The position numbers were made by a program, and so were the translations under genes. Source: a bacterium UBP2_UBA4780 (GTDB lineage Bacteria; Edwardsbacteria; AC1; EtOH8). Taken from it: a stretch of 26,078 nt of DNA. Location of the stretch: the NCBI GenBank assembly GCA_002403115.1, contig DHHE01000121.1, forward strand, positions 2,897 through 28,974. The letters run 5' to 3'. Positions 1-7,708 of this stretch are shown here, piece after piece (positions within the stretch are counted from its first letter, which is position 1; each line of letters opens with the position of its first letter). The notes under the pieces are model-generated. The model was not told where the DNA came from and made no database searches. It worked only from the letters and a program-made list of their open reading frames with translations.

Positions 1-96
1 TCGATAGATTCTATACGGACGAATAACTTGGTCACCGGAGGTCGTATCGAGACGCCGGCCGACTCGATGACCATGCGGGTAAATGCCCCAACCCCG

Positions 97-173
97 TGGT
101 CGGGGCGCCCAGACTCGAACTGGGGACTTCTTGCTCCCAAAGCAAGCGCGCTACCAAACTGCGCCACGCCCCG
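97..173 (-). tRNA. tRNA-Pro (anticodon UGG)
   Basis: Read on the minus strand, this folds as a standard cloverleaf. The 7-bp acceptor stem runs CGGGGCG to CGCCCCG, starting with the C1-G72 pair typical of bacterial tRNA-Pro. The D arm contains AGTTTGGTAGC. The anticodon stem is CTTGC/GCAAG around loop TTTGGGA, so positions 34-36 read TGG. The T arm contains GTTCGAGTC. The discriminator A and an encoded CCA follow (97-100). UGG reads proline CCN codons. It lies downstream of the EAL gene in the same direction but has its own near-perfect promoter at 182-211, so it is probably transcribed independently. Confidence 0.96.
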
Positions 174-181
174 AAAGAAAC

Positions 182-211
182 ATTATATTACATTTACCGG
201 TGAACTGTCAA
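182..211 (-). promoter_or_regulatory. sigma-70-type promoter of the tRNA-Pro gene
   Basis: On the minus strand a perfect TTGACA (211-206) and a perfect TATAAT (187-182) are separated by 18 bp. The -10 box ends 8 bp before the tRNA 5' end, so transcription should start at or just before the mature tRNA. It lies between the EAL stop codon (223) and the tRNA. This is the strongest consensus promoter seen in the window. Confidence 0.85.
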
Positions 212-222
212 GCCAGGCTTCC

Positions 223-1512
223 TCAAACCCGGCAGGCCTCGGGACGGGCCAGGAAAAACCCCTGGCCGTAAGGTATCCCCAGCTCCTTGACCACCCGGTG
301 CTCGGCTTCGCTCTCCAGCCCCTCGGCGATGACCTGGGCCCCTATCCTCTGGGCCAGGCCCTGCAGGGTCCGCAACAGCTCCAGCTTGACGAGGTTCTTG
401 TCCGATCCCCTGACCAGCGAGATATCCAGCTTCAGGAAGTCCGGCTCGATCTCGGTCAGCAGCTGCAGGTTGGAGTAGCCGGCCCCCATGTCGTCGATGG
501 CCAGCCCGAAGCCGCGCTGTTTGAACCCCCTGAGCATCGTCCGGAACCGCCCCCAGTCGTGGACGGCCACCCGCTCGGTGATCTCGAAGACCACCTCCCG
601 GTTCTCCATCCCGGCCCGGGCCGCCTCGGCCGACAGCTGCTCCGGGTCGAACTCCCGGTCGTAGAGGCACTGGACGCTGCAGTTTATGAAGATCCTGCCC
701 GGCTCCCGCCCGGCCCGGCACAGGCTGAAGGCCCGTCGCCGGCAGCGGCGCTCCAGCTCATGGATGAGATCGGTCTGCTCGGCGAAGGAGAACAGGGCCT
801 CGGCGCTCTCGAACTCGGTTTTCTCCGGCCCCCGGGTCAGGGCCTCGTAGCCGAACACCAGGCCTGTCTCCAGGTGGTAGATGGGCTGGAAAAAGGTGGT
901 CAGGCCGTCGGTCTCCAGCAGTGCCCGCAGCGTCCGGTGCTGCCTCTGCCGGTGGTTCTCCAGGTCCGCCTGGGCGGAGCGGGAAGCCTGGTCCACCGCC
1001 TGATAGACCAACCGCTCGAAGCGCATCCGGGCGTCCCGGGAGATCAGGGCGCGCCCGGTCAGGAAGATCTCGGGGCGGCCGTTCTCTGAGGTCTGGCCGG
1101 GGAGATCGGCGGCCTTCAGCTGCGAGAGCAGAGCCTCCCTCAGCTGGTCCAGATGCCGGTCAGGGTCCCCCAGGCACTTGGTGAAGACCAGTATCTCGTC
1201 GCCTCGGATGCCGCGCAGGGCGGTTATGTTCTCCCCGGACAGCTCCCGGCCCCGGGCCTGCCCCAGCGCGGCGGCGGCCGACGCCAGCAGCCGGTCGTAT
1301 TGCTGCCAGCCGTAGATCTCCTCCAGGTGGGCCGACTGGTCGACGCCCAGGTAGAGGACGCCGGTGTCCTTGCCGTTCTCGGTCATCCGGCGGATCTCCT
1401 CCAGAACCGCCGGCAGGGTGGGCAGTCCGGTGGCCTTGTCGTAGAGCCGGCTGCGAAGCCTGAGCCACTCGGCCCGGAGGGCGAAGAAGTCCCTGACGGG
1501 CTTCTGGTCCAT
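223..1512 (-). CDS. EAL-domain cyclic-di-GMP phosphodiesterase with degenerate GGDEF domain
   Basis: A 429-residue cytoplasmic protein with no membrane segment. Residues about 24-175 form a GGDEF-like domain: it keeps a D-x-A-T-G-L-P start motif, but the signature is R-G-D-E-I (103-107) instead of GGDEF/GGEEF, so it is probably regulatory or GTP-sensing rather than a cyclase. Residues about 200-425 are an EAL domain with the expected catalytic set visible: E223-A-L, N277, E310 in E-I-T-E, D340-D341 in D-D-M-G-A-G, K361 in F-L-K-L-D, E397/E400, and Q417 in G-Q-G-F-F. It should hydrolyse c-di-GMP. The ATG at 1512 is preferred over a TTG one codon upstream because it overlaps the response regulator's TGA by one base (TGATG), implying translational coupling. 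It is the last protein gene of the signalling group and the likely output of the upstream kinase and regulator. Confidence 0.93.
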   Translation of the reverse strand: MDQKPVRDFFALRAEWLRLRSRLYDKATGLPTLPAVLEEIRRMTENGKDTGVLYLGVDQSAHLEEIYGWQQYDRLLASAAAALGQARGRELSGENITALRGIRGDEILVFTKCLGDPDRHLDQLREALLSQLKAADLPGQTSENGRPEIFLTGRALISRDARMRFERLVYQAVDQASRSAQADLENHRQRQHRTLRALLETDGLTTFFQPIYHLETGLVFGYEALTRGPEKTEFESAEALFSFAEQTDLIHELERRCRRRAFSLCRAGREPGRIFINCSVQCLYDREFDPEQLSAEAARAGMENREVVFEITERVAVHDWGRFRTMLRGFKQRGFGLAIDDMGAGYSNLQLLTEIEPDFLKLDISLVRGSDKNLVKLELLRTLQGLAQRIGAQVIAEGLESEAEHRVVKELGIPYGQGFFLARPEACRV

Positions 1513-1895
1513 CAATTCCTGGCCAGAATGGTGGCCACCCTTTCCACCAGCTCCTGGGGGGAGAACGGCTTGCAGATGTAGTCCACCGCCTCCTCCTGCA
1601 GGGCGGCCATCTTGTCCTTGGGTTCCACCTTGGCCGTCAGCATGGCCACCGGGATGGAGGCGGTGGATTCCTCGACCTTCAGGATCTTGAGGAGCTCCAT
1701 GCCGTCCAGGTCCGGCATCATTATGTCCAGGAGGATCAGGTCCGGCTTCTCCCGGTACATCTGCTGCAGGGCTTCATGCCCGGTGAGGGCCGAGAACACC
1801 GAGTAGCCCGCCCCCTCCAGCACCAGTTTGACGAAGTCCAGCAGGTCCTCCTCGTCGTCCACCACCATGATCCGGTACTTCCTCGCCTCGTCCAT
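1512..1895 (-). CDS. single-domain (CheY-like) response regulator
   Basis: A 127-residue receiver domain with no output domain. The acidic pocket is D13-D14, the phospho-acceptor is D57 in L-L-D-I-M-M-P, the switch residue is T87 and the conserved lysine is K109 in C-K-P-F. All residues needed for phosphotransfer are present. An AAGGAG Shine-Dalgarno sequence lies just upstream of the ATG. It follows the histidine kinase by 94 bp and is stop/start coupled to the EAL gene. That order suggests it relays phosphate from the kinase and acts by protein contact, plausibly on the EAL protein. The partner assignment is inference from gene order. Confidence 0.95.
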   Translation of the reverse strand: MDEARKYRIMVVDDEEDLLDFVKLVLEGAGYSVFSALTGHEALQQMYREKPDLILLDIMMPDLDGMELLKILKVEESTASIPVAMLTAKVEPKDKMAALQEEAVDYICKPFSPQELVERVATILARN

Positions 1896-1989
1896 CTATC
1901 AGCTCCTTGATTGAAGAGAACTGCCTTGATTGGGAAACATGGCCCCGTCCCGGCGGCCGGTTAAGTCCCCTGGAATCCGAGCCCGCCCC

Positions 1990-3492
1990 TCACCCCTTGG
2001 CCAGCGGCAGGTCGAAGACGAACTCGGTCCCCTGTCCCAGCACGCTCTTGACCCCGATCTCGACGCGGTGGGCGTCCAGGATGGACTTGACGATGGCCAG
2101 TCCCAGGCCCACCCCGCCGTAGCGCCTGGTGGACGAGCCGTCCAGCTGCTGGAAGCGCGCGAAAACCTTGTGGATGGAGTCCGGCGGTATTCCGATCCCG
2201 GTGTCGGATACGGTGACCCGCACCAGGTCGCCCCCCTGGGGCGCCGCCCTGATGGTCACCCCGCCCTGGCTGGTGAACTTGACGGCGTTGATTATCAGGT
2301 TGTCCATCACCTGTCCGATACGCTCCCGGTCGGCCAGCACCCGCACCCCCTCGGGCACCTCCAGCTTGACCCACAGCTTCTTCTTCTCCAGCTCGGTGTG
2401 CAGGGTGTCCGCCACCTCGTCCAGCAGCGGCTTCAGATCGAAGGGCCTGATCTCCACCGCCAGGTGGCCGGCCTCGATGGTGGTGAAGTCCAGCAGCTCC
2501 TTGATCTGCCGCATCAGCCTCCGGATGTTGCGGCGCATCACCTCCAGGCCGTTGTGCTGGGTGTCGGTCAGCGGGCCCAGTTTCTCCATGGCCAGGTAGT
2601 CGGCGTATCCGGCGATGGCCGTCAGCGGCGTCCGCAGCTCGTGGGAGATGTTGGCGATGAACTCGCTCTTGAGCTGGTCCAGCTTGCGCAGCTCCAGGTT
2701 GGCCTGGGACAGCTGCTCGTAGGACTCGGCCAGCGCCTCCAGGTTCTCCTTGAGCTGCAAGGCCATCTGGTTGAAGTTCTGGGCCAGCTCCCCGATCTCG
2801 TCGTCGGAGCGGACGGCCACCGCCTGCTCCAGCTGGCCCCGGCCCATCTCCCGGGCGGCCACCGTCAGCCGGCTGATGGGTTCGGTGATCTGCCGGGCGG
2901 CGGCGTAGGCCAAAGCGGCCCCCAGCAGCACGAAGACCAGCGTCAGCAGCAGCACCTGGAGCAGGGTGTTGCGGAACAGCTGCACCAGGGCGTCGAACGA
3001 GGCCAGGTAGCGGACCGAGAGCCGGTGCCGCCCCCACTCCTCGACGTAGGGGGTGACGATCTCCAGCCGCCGCGCCCCGCCCTCCAGCGTCACCTCCTGC
3101 CAGGTGATGTCCAGCCGCTTCACCCGCTCCATCAGGCCGGGGTCGGTCACCAGGGGCTTCTCCCGGCCCAGCAGGGCCCCGGTCTCCAGGTCCCGGCTGT
3201 CGAACTTGATCTCCCCGTTGATGTCCAGGATCTGGATGCGGTCCACGTAGCGGTTCATGGACATCAGATTGGAGACGATCTCGCGGAACTTGTAGTAGCC
3301 CGAGGCGTAGTAAAGCTCGTAGCCCTGGCAGAGAGGGGCCACCGTCATCTGGGCGAAGGAGACCCCGCTGTCCGCGATCTCCTGGCGCATCTGGCGGTTG
3401 CGGACCACCAGGGTGGCCGCCGCGTTTACCAGCAGGATGATGACCACCAACAGGCTGATGGTGGCGGCGAATTTCAGCTTGAGGCTCTTCAT
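1990..3492 (-). CDS. membrane sensor histidine kinase (Cache-like sensor, HAMP, HisKA, HATPase)
   Basis: A 500-residue inner-membrane kinase. TM1 spans about residues 9-30, followed by an extracytoplasmic domain (about 31-173) resembling a single-Cache/PDC fold (I-L-D-I-N-G-E-I-K-F-D-S at 88-99). TM2 is at about 176-199, HAMP at about 200-253, then a short coiled coil. The H box has H284 in S-H-E-L-R-T-P-L, the N box is centred on N402, G1 is D430-T-G-I-G-I-P, the F box is V-F-A-R-F, and G2 is G-G-V-G-L-G-L-A at 459-466. All catalytic boxes are intact. It begins 12 bp after the stand-alone sensor gene, whose extracytoplasmic domain is paralogous to its own (shared Y-Y-A-S-G-Y-Y-K-F and E-E-W-G-R-H-R). 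The cognate regulator is probably the receiver gene immediately downstream. Confidence 0.95.
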   Translation of the reverse strand: MKSLKLKFAATISLLVVIILLVNAAATLVVRNRQMRQEIADSGVSFAQMTVAPLCQGYELYYASGYYKFREIVSNLMSMNRYVDRIQILDINGEIKFDSRDLETGALLGREKPLVTDPGLMERVKRLDITWQEVTLEGGARRLEIVTPYVEEWGRHRLSVRYLASFDALVQLFRNTLLQVLLLTLVFVLLGAALAYAAARQITEPISRLTVAAREMGRGQLEQAVAVRSDDEIGELAQNFNQMALQLKENLEALAESYEQLSQANLELRKLDQLKSEFIANISHELRTPLTAIAGYADYLAMEKLGPLTDTQHNGLEVMRRNIRRLMRQIKELLDFTTIEAGHLAVEIRPFDLKPLLDEVADTLHTELEKKKLWVKLEVPEGVRVLADRERIGQVMDNLIINAVKFTSQGGVTIRAAPQGGDLVRVTVSDTGIGIPPDSIHKVFARFQQLDGSSTRRYGGVGLGLAIVKSILDAHRVEIGVKSVLGQGTEFVFDLPLAKG

Positions 3493-3504
3493 GTCTGTCC
3501 CGTT

Positions 3505-4128
3505 CTACCGGCGGGCCGAACCGTTCAGCCGGCTGCAGGCCAGGAGTATTATCCCGGTCCCCAGGGCCAGGCTCACCAGCCCGGCCAGCAGGATGCGGGC
3601 CCAGAGGCCTCTCCACTGGTCGGCCCATGACCGGTAGCTGACGATGTACCGCACCGAGACCCGGTGCCTGCCCCACTCCTCCAGGTAGGGCACCACGATG
3701 TCCAGCCGGCCGGACCCGTCCTCGCCCCGGGTCATCCGGCAGGTGATGTCCAGGCCCTTGACCGCGGCCAGCATCTCCGGATTGTCGATGACCCCGGGCC
3801 GGTCCGGCTTGCCCTCGTCGAACTCGCGGGAGTCGAACAGGACCCGGCCCTCGACGTCCACCAGCGCCAGGGCCAAGAGGTCCGGGTTCATCCGCATGAC
3901 CTCGCCCACCATCTCGCGGAACTTGTAGTAGCCCGAGGCGTAGTAGCTGTCGTAGGCCTCGGCCACGGTCCGGGCGCTCATCCGGGCGAAGGCGAAGGCG
4001 TCCTGGCTGTACTGCCGCTTCAGGGCCGGGCCGGTGAAGGCGACTATCAGCAGGTTGTGCAGCAGCAGCAGCCCCAGGTACAGGCCCACCCCGGCCGCCG
4101 CCAACGGCATTCTCTTCATGGGTTTCAT
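3505..4128 (-). CDS. stand-alone membrane sensor protein, paralogue of the adjacent kinase's sensor domain
   Basis: A 207-residue protein with TM1 at about 11-31, an extracytoplasmic domain at about 32-172 and TM2 at about 178-198, ending seven residues later with no HAMP, kinase or other cytoplasmic domain. The middle domain aligns with the neighbouring histidine kinase's sensor: Y-Y-A-S-G-Y-Y-K-F (62-70), a V-D-V-E-G-R-V-L-F-D-S Cache-like strand pair (90-100), and E-E-W-G-R-H-R-V-S-V-R-Y (150-161). A 35-nt stretch is identical in the two genes. The ATG overlaps the stop of the upstream SBP relic by 4 bp (ATGA) and the stop lies 12 bp before the kinase. It may heterodimerise with the kinase sensor, sequester ligand, or be a kinase duplicate that lost its 3' part. 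The function is not established. Confidence 0.85.
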   Translation of the reverse strand: MKPMKRMPLAAAGVGLYLGLLLLHNLLIVAFTGPALKRQYSQDAFAFARMSARTVAEAYDSYYASGYYKFREMVGEVMRMNPDLLALALVDVEGRVLFDSREFDEGKPDRPGVIDNPEMLAAVKGLDITCRMTRGEDGSGRLDIVVPYLEEWGRHRVSVRYIVSYRSWADQWRGLWARILLAGLVSLALGTGIILLACSRLNGSARR

Positions 4129-4320
4129 CTCCTGAAGGAAATTTCCGAGATCAGCACCATCCCGTCCTGCCGCGGCCTGAATTCCAGCCGCCGGCAGTGG
4201 GCGGAGGTCTGGTTCCTGACGTAGAGCGGGATCAGGGGCATGTCCGCCAGCCCCGCGGCCAGGGCCTGCTGCAGCAGGACCATCCGGTCGCGGGACTCCA
4301 GGGTGCGTCCGGCAATAAAA
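4125..4320 (-). pseudogene. 3' relic of a family 5 solute-binding protein
   Basis: The minus strand encodes about 65 residues that match the C-terminal end of the neighbouring SBPs. It runs from R-T-L-E-S-R-D-R-M through L-A-D-M-P-L-I-P-L-Y-V-R-N to R-P-R-Q-D-G-M-V and a final S-F-R-R. The closest counterparts are SBP5 and SBP6 (R-T-L-D, D-M-P-L-I-P, P-R-Q-D). No usable in-frame start exists: the frame closes at a TAA about 15 bp further upstream, where the sequence turns AT-rich and repeat-like. The rest of the gene, some 430 codons, is gone. Its TGA (4127-4125) overlaps the stand-alone sensor's ATG by 4 bp, so an intact SBP was once translationally coupled to the signalling genes. Confidence 0.85.
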
Positions 4321-4640
4321 GGACGATCCTCATTTTACAAGGAATCCCCGCCTACGACGGGCTTCGGCGGACATGCGGGAATGCATGAACTTTCTGGAAA
4401 CGATTTGTTCCTGTTTTGAAATTGCTTAAGGCCATGCGCCGGCCCGCGGCTTTACGGCTTCCTGGCTGAATATATCTATATAAATATAGGTTTTATCCCC
4501 TGTCCATGCTCGGCCGATCCGGTTTTTTAAATGGTGAGTATTTGAATTTCCCTTTATCAATGATACAGCAGTGGCTTGTCAGCATATTGCTATACATTTA
4601 ACATCATCCGTGGCTCATGGCTTCCTTATAAAATAGTTTT
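4321..4640. other. AT-rich gene-free gap between the SBP8 stop and the SBP relic
   Basis: This 320-bp stretch is clearly richer in A and T than the flanking genes and has no coding frame with recognisable content. It contains the inverted repeat at 4341-4384 and an AT run (ATATATCTATATA) near 4470. No convincing terminator for SBP8 or consensus promoter for the downstream sensor genes was found. It most likely records the deletion or insertion that destroyed the ninth SBP gene. Confidence 0.6.
4341..4384. repeat. short imperfect inverted repeat beside the SBP relic
   Basis: The segment runs from GGAATCCCCGCC to a GGCGGACATGCGGGAATGC end and forms an imperfect stem (AATCCCCGC against GCGGGAAT) with internal CGACGGGCTTCGGCG pairing. 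It resembles the short GC-rich dispersed hairpin repeats common between genes in many bacteria. It sits about 20 bp from the point where SBP homology stops. No second copy was found in this window, so the repeat status is inference. Confidence 0.45.
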
Positions 4641-6206
4641 CTACTTTTTCCTCCGGAACTCCGCCGCCAGCACCAGCCCGTCGCTGCGCGGCGCCCAGGC
4701 CAAGCCCTGGCGCACCCCGTAGCAGTACTCCCGGACGTAGAGGGGCACGTAGGGCAGGTCCTCCATGGCGATCCCCACGGCCCTCTTGAGCAACGCCTGG
4801 CGCCGGGCCGGATCGAACTCCCGGTCGGCCTCCGCCAGCAGCAGGTCCAGGGCCGGATTGGAGTAGCCGGAGACGTTGTTGCATCCCATACCGCCCGTGG
4901 CCTGGCTGTGGAGCTCGTTGAGCATCTCGCCGGCGTCCCCGAACCCAAAGCCGAAGCCCATCAGGTAGAAATTTGACTTTCCGGAATAGATGTCGCGGTA
5001 GAGGTCCTCCCAGGAGACCGTGTCCACCCGCAGGGCGATGCCGACCTCGGCCAGCTGGGGGACAAGCGACGCGCCCACCGGCCAGGCGGCCGAGGACATC
5101 TCCAGGACCAGCCTCAGGCTGTCGGCAAAACCAGCCTGGCGCAACAGGGCCCTGGCCCGGGCCGGGTCCCTCGCCAGCTTCGGCAGGTCGGGGTCGTAGC
5201 CGACCACGGCCGGCGGCACCGTCTGCCAGGCCGGCTGGGTGTAGCCATGGTAGGCCTCCAGCGACAGCCGCTCTCGGTCCACGGCCAGCGAGATGGCCCG
5301 CCGGACCCTGTGGTCGGCCACCGGGTTTTTGGGAAACCGGACGGAGAGATTGAACCCCAGCACCCCCACCGAAGCGCAGGGCCAAACCAGCAGGTCTATT
5401 CCCTTGGCCGCCTCAAGGTATCTCCTCTGGCCCTCGGACACCGAGGCGTCGAAATCTATTTCACCCCGGACCAGGGCCGACGCCCTTTCCTCCTCGCGGT
5501 GGATGTTGCGGAACTCGGCCAGCCTGAATCCGGGCGCGTCCCCCCAGTAGCCGTCGAACCGTTCCAGCAGCACCCCCCGGTTCGGAAGCAGGCGGACGAA
5601 CCGGTAGGGCCCGGTGCCCACCGGCATGGAATCCGGCTGGCTCCCCATGGGGATGACGGCCACCTGGGTCAGGATGTTGACCATGGTCGGCTGGGGCCGG
5701 CTGGTGGCAATCTCCACCGAGCCCGGATCAACGACGCTGACCCTCTTGATGCCGGATAGCATGCCCCGGAACACCGAGCCCGTGTCCTGCCAGGCCCGCT
5801 TCAAACTATAGGCGGCATCCTCGGCGGTCATTGGCCGGCCGTCGTGGAACCGCACCCCGGAGCGAAGTTGGAAGCGCCAGGTCAGGTCGTCCGGGTTTGA
5901 GTAGCCGGTGGCCAGGCCGGGCACCAGCTTGAGGTTGGGATCGAAGGCCACCAGCCCTTGGTAGATGTTGGCCAGCACCGTTACGGTCACCGCCTCGTCC
6001 TGCCGGTGGGGGTCAAGGCCGACCACCCCGCCCTCGTTGGCGAGGATCAGCGTCTCCTTGCCGTCTCGCCCGCAGCCTCCATAAAACAGAAGGCAGAAAG
6101 CAGAGATTAGAACGGCGGAGCCAAGCCGGTTATAGGATGTGGGTTTCTCGCCACAGCCCACTAGCGATTTCCACATTCTGCGTTTTTGTTTCTGCCTTGG
6201 CCTCAC
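4641..6206 (-). CDS. SBP8: family 5 extracytoplasmic solute-binding lipoprotein (class A)
   Basis: A 521-residue OppA/DppA-type binding protein (SBP_bac_5 family; members bind peptides, nickel, sugars or other small ligands). The mature protein would begin at C45 (F-Y-G-G-C). The conserved N-terminal D65-P-H-R-Q-D-E is followed by A-N-I-Y-Q-G-L-V, V-G-T-G-P-Y-R-F, V-R-R-A-I-S-L-A-V-D-R and a G-D-A-G-E-M-L-N-E-L-H-S segment, ending with P-R-S-D-G. It is closest to SBP1, sharing the N-E-L-H-S motif. The GTG start at 6206 overlaps SBP7's TGA by 4 bp and has a strong AAGGAGGT upstream. The N-terminus is unusually long: 44 residues before the lipobox, highly basic at the very start, with an extra M at 11. 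The lipobox has Y at -3, which is atypical. No transporter genes adjoin it. Confidence 0.92.
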   Translation of the reverse strand: MRPRQKQKRRMWKSLVGCGEKPTSYNRLGSAVLISAFCLLFYGGCGRDGKETLILANEGGVVGLDPHRQDEAVTVTVLANIYQGLVAFDPNLKLVPGLATGYSNPDDLTWRFQLRSGVRFHDGRPMTAEDAAYSLKRAWQDTGSVFRGMLSGIKRVSVVDPGSVEIATSRPQPTMVNILTQVAVIPMGSQPDSMPVGTGPYRFVRLLPNRGVLLERFDGYWGDAPGFRLAEFRNIHREEERASALVRGEIDFDASVSEGQRRYLEAAKGIDLLVWPCASVGVLGFNLSVRFPKNPVADHRVRRAISLAVDRERLSLEAYHGYTQPAWQTVPPAVVGYDPDLPKLARDPARARALLRQAGFADSLRLVLEMSSAAWPVGASLVPQLAEVGIALRVDTVSWEDLYRDIYSGKSNFYLMGFGFGFGDAGEMLNELHSQATGGMGCNNVSGYSNPALDLLLAEADREFDPARRQALLKRAVGIAMEDLPYVPLYVREYCYGVRQGLAWAPRSDGLVLAAEFRRKK

Positions 6207-7693
6207 CTCTTGTTGACCTCCTTGGCGAAGATCAGCATGTCCAGGCGGGGCTGCCAGGACACTTTTTCGGAGACCGCGTAGATCTCGTCCTCGACGTAGA
6301 GCGGTATCCGCGGCAGGTCGGCCATCACCAGCCTCATGATCTCCTGAAGGGCCCTCAGGCGCTGGGCTTGGTCCAGATAGCCGGACGAGGCCACGATCAT
6401 CCGGTCGGCCCCCGGATTCCGGTACCTTCCCCTGTTGTCCCGGCCGTAGCCGTCCTTTGTGCTGTGGATGACGTCGTCGAACAGGTCCGAGGCGTCGCCC
6501 GAGATGGAGATGGAGCCCAGCAGGAAGAAGCTGCTGGTGTCCTGGGCAACGAAGTACTCCTCCCTCTCCCTGACGTTCAGCTCCAGCTCGATCCCGACCC
6601 CGGCCATCTGCCGCTTGAGCTCCCGGCCAAAGGAGAGCCTGGTGTCCGGCAGCAGCAGGGCCAGCTTGAGCCCCTGGCCGTAACCGGCCGCCCGCAGCAG
6701 GGCCCGGGCCCGGGCCGGATCGTGCCTCAGCTCCGGCAGGCCGGGATGGTAGCCGAAAATGGCCTGGGGCACCAGCTGGGTGGCCGGCGATCCGAAACCC
6801 AGCACGTTCTGCTGTATCAGGGTCTGCCGGTCGATGGCCAGGGAGACCGCCTGCCGCACCCGCCGGTCGCTGAAAGGCCTGATGGTGGTGTTGATGCCCA
6901 GGTAGCGCAGGGCCAGCCCCGGCCGCCGCTCCAGCCGGTAGCCCCTGGCCGGATTGTCGATCAGCTCCCGGGCTGTTTCCGGAGGCACCTCGTTGACGAT
7001 GTCGGCCGCGCCGCTTTGGAGAAGCCGCCCGATGTCCCCGGGACGCCCGAAGACGGTGAAGGCCACCTGGCGGAAGTCGGGCTTTGGCCCCCAGTACCCG
7101 TCCCAGCGCGTCATCCTCACCGAGCGTTTGCGGTCGAACGACTGCAGGCGGTAGGGGCCGGTCCCCACCGGCGCCATCTCGAACCCGGCGTCACCGTACT
7201 TCCGGTGGTACCCGGCCGGGATGACGTAGGCGCCGATGAGCTTGTTGAGCAGGATGGGATAGGGTCTCCTGGTCCTGACGACCACCGTCCGGTCGTCGGC
7301 CTTGAAGATGGTGTCCACCGCCACGAAGTTGCCCTTGAGGTCCGAGGCCGGATCGCTCTTGGCCCGCAAAAGCGAATAGACCGCGTCGTCGGCGTCCATG
7401 GCCGATCCGTCGTGGAAAAGCACTCCAGGCCGCAGCCGGAATACCCAGGTCAGGTCGTCCGGGTTCTCCCAGGCTTGGGCCAGAAGCGGACGGATCTTCA
7501 TCTGGGGATCGAACTCCACCAGGGCCTCGAACATGTTGCCCTGGACCGAGACGCTTATCACCTCGGACTTGAGGTGCGGGGTGAGGCACAGGGGCAGTCC
7601 GCGGCCGGCGATCACCAGCTCGTCCCGGGACGCGCCGGGACGGCATGAGAACACCAGGGCCGCGGCCGTAAACCACAACAGGACGGATCTCAT
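6203..7693 (-). CDS. SBP7: family 5 extracytoplasmic solute-binding lipoprotein (class B)
   Basis: 496 residues. A short signal peptide ends in V-F-S-C, with C17 predicted to be lipidated. Mature-end motif L-T-P-H40-L-K-S-E takes the place of the class A D-P-H-x-x-D-E. Later landmarks are V-G-T-G-P-Y-R, the hinge-region V-R-Q-A-V-S-L-A-I-D-R, S-G-D-A-S-D-L-F-D-D-V-I-H-S, and a C-terminal P-R-L-D-M-L-I-F-A-K-E-V. The ATG follows SBP6's stop by 15 bp with GGAGG five bases upstream. It overlaps SBP8 by 4 bp, so SBP6 to SBP8 are co-translated. Its closest relatives here are SBP2, SBP3 and SBP4, which share R-Y-L-G and the P-A-x-Q-L-V motif. The ligand cannot be deduced. Confidence 0.93.
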   Translation of the reverse strand: MRSVLLWFTAAALVFSCRPGASRDELVIAGRGLPLCLTPHLKSEVISVSVQGNMFEALVEFDPQMKIRPLLAQAWENPDDLTWVFRLRPGVLFHDGSAMDADDAVYSLLRAKSDPASDLKGNFVAVDTIFKADDRTVVVRTRRPYPILLNKLIGAYVIPAGYHRKYGDAGFEMAPVGTGPYRLQSFDRKRSVRMTRWDGYWGPKPDFRQVAFTVFGRPGDIGRLLQSGAADIVNEVPPETARELIDNPARGYRLERRPGLALRYLGINTTIRPFSDRRVRQAVSLAIDRQTLIQQNVLGFGSPATQLVPQAIFGYHPGLPELRHDPARARALLRAAGYGQGLKLALLLPDTRLSFGRELKRQMAGVGIELELNVREREEYFVAQDTSSFFLLGSISISGDASDLFDDVIHSTKDGYGRDNRGRYRNPGADRMIVASSGYLDQAQRLRALQEIMRLVMADLPRIPLYVEDEIYAVSEKVSWQPRLDMLIFAKEVNKR

Positions 7694-7708
7694 ATCAGCC
7701 TCCGGATA

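Noticed and set aside
28..1089. Open frame on the plus strand spanning the tRNA and the EAL gene
   Set aside because: It runs through the tRNA-Pro gene and antisense to the well-supported EAL protein, with low-complexity composition.
1930..3630. Long open frame on the plus strand opposite the histidine kinase
   Set aside because: Its residues are low-complexity Q, G, L, H and V strings typical of an antisense frame in GC-rich coding DNA. The minus-strand kinase is intact and accounts for the region.
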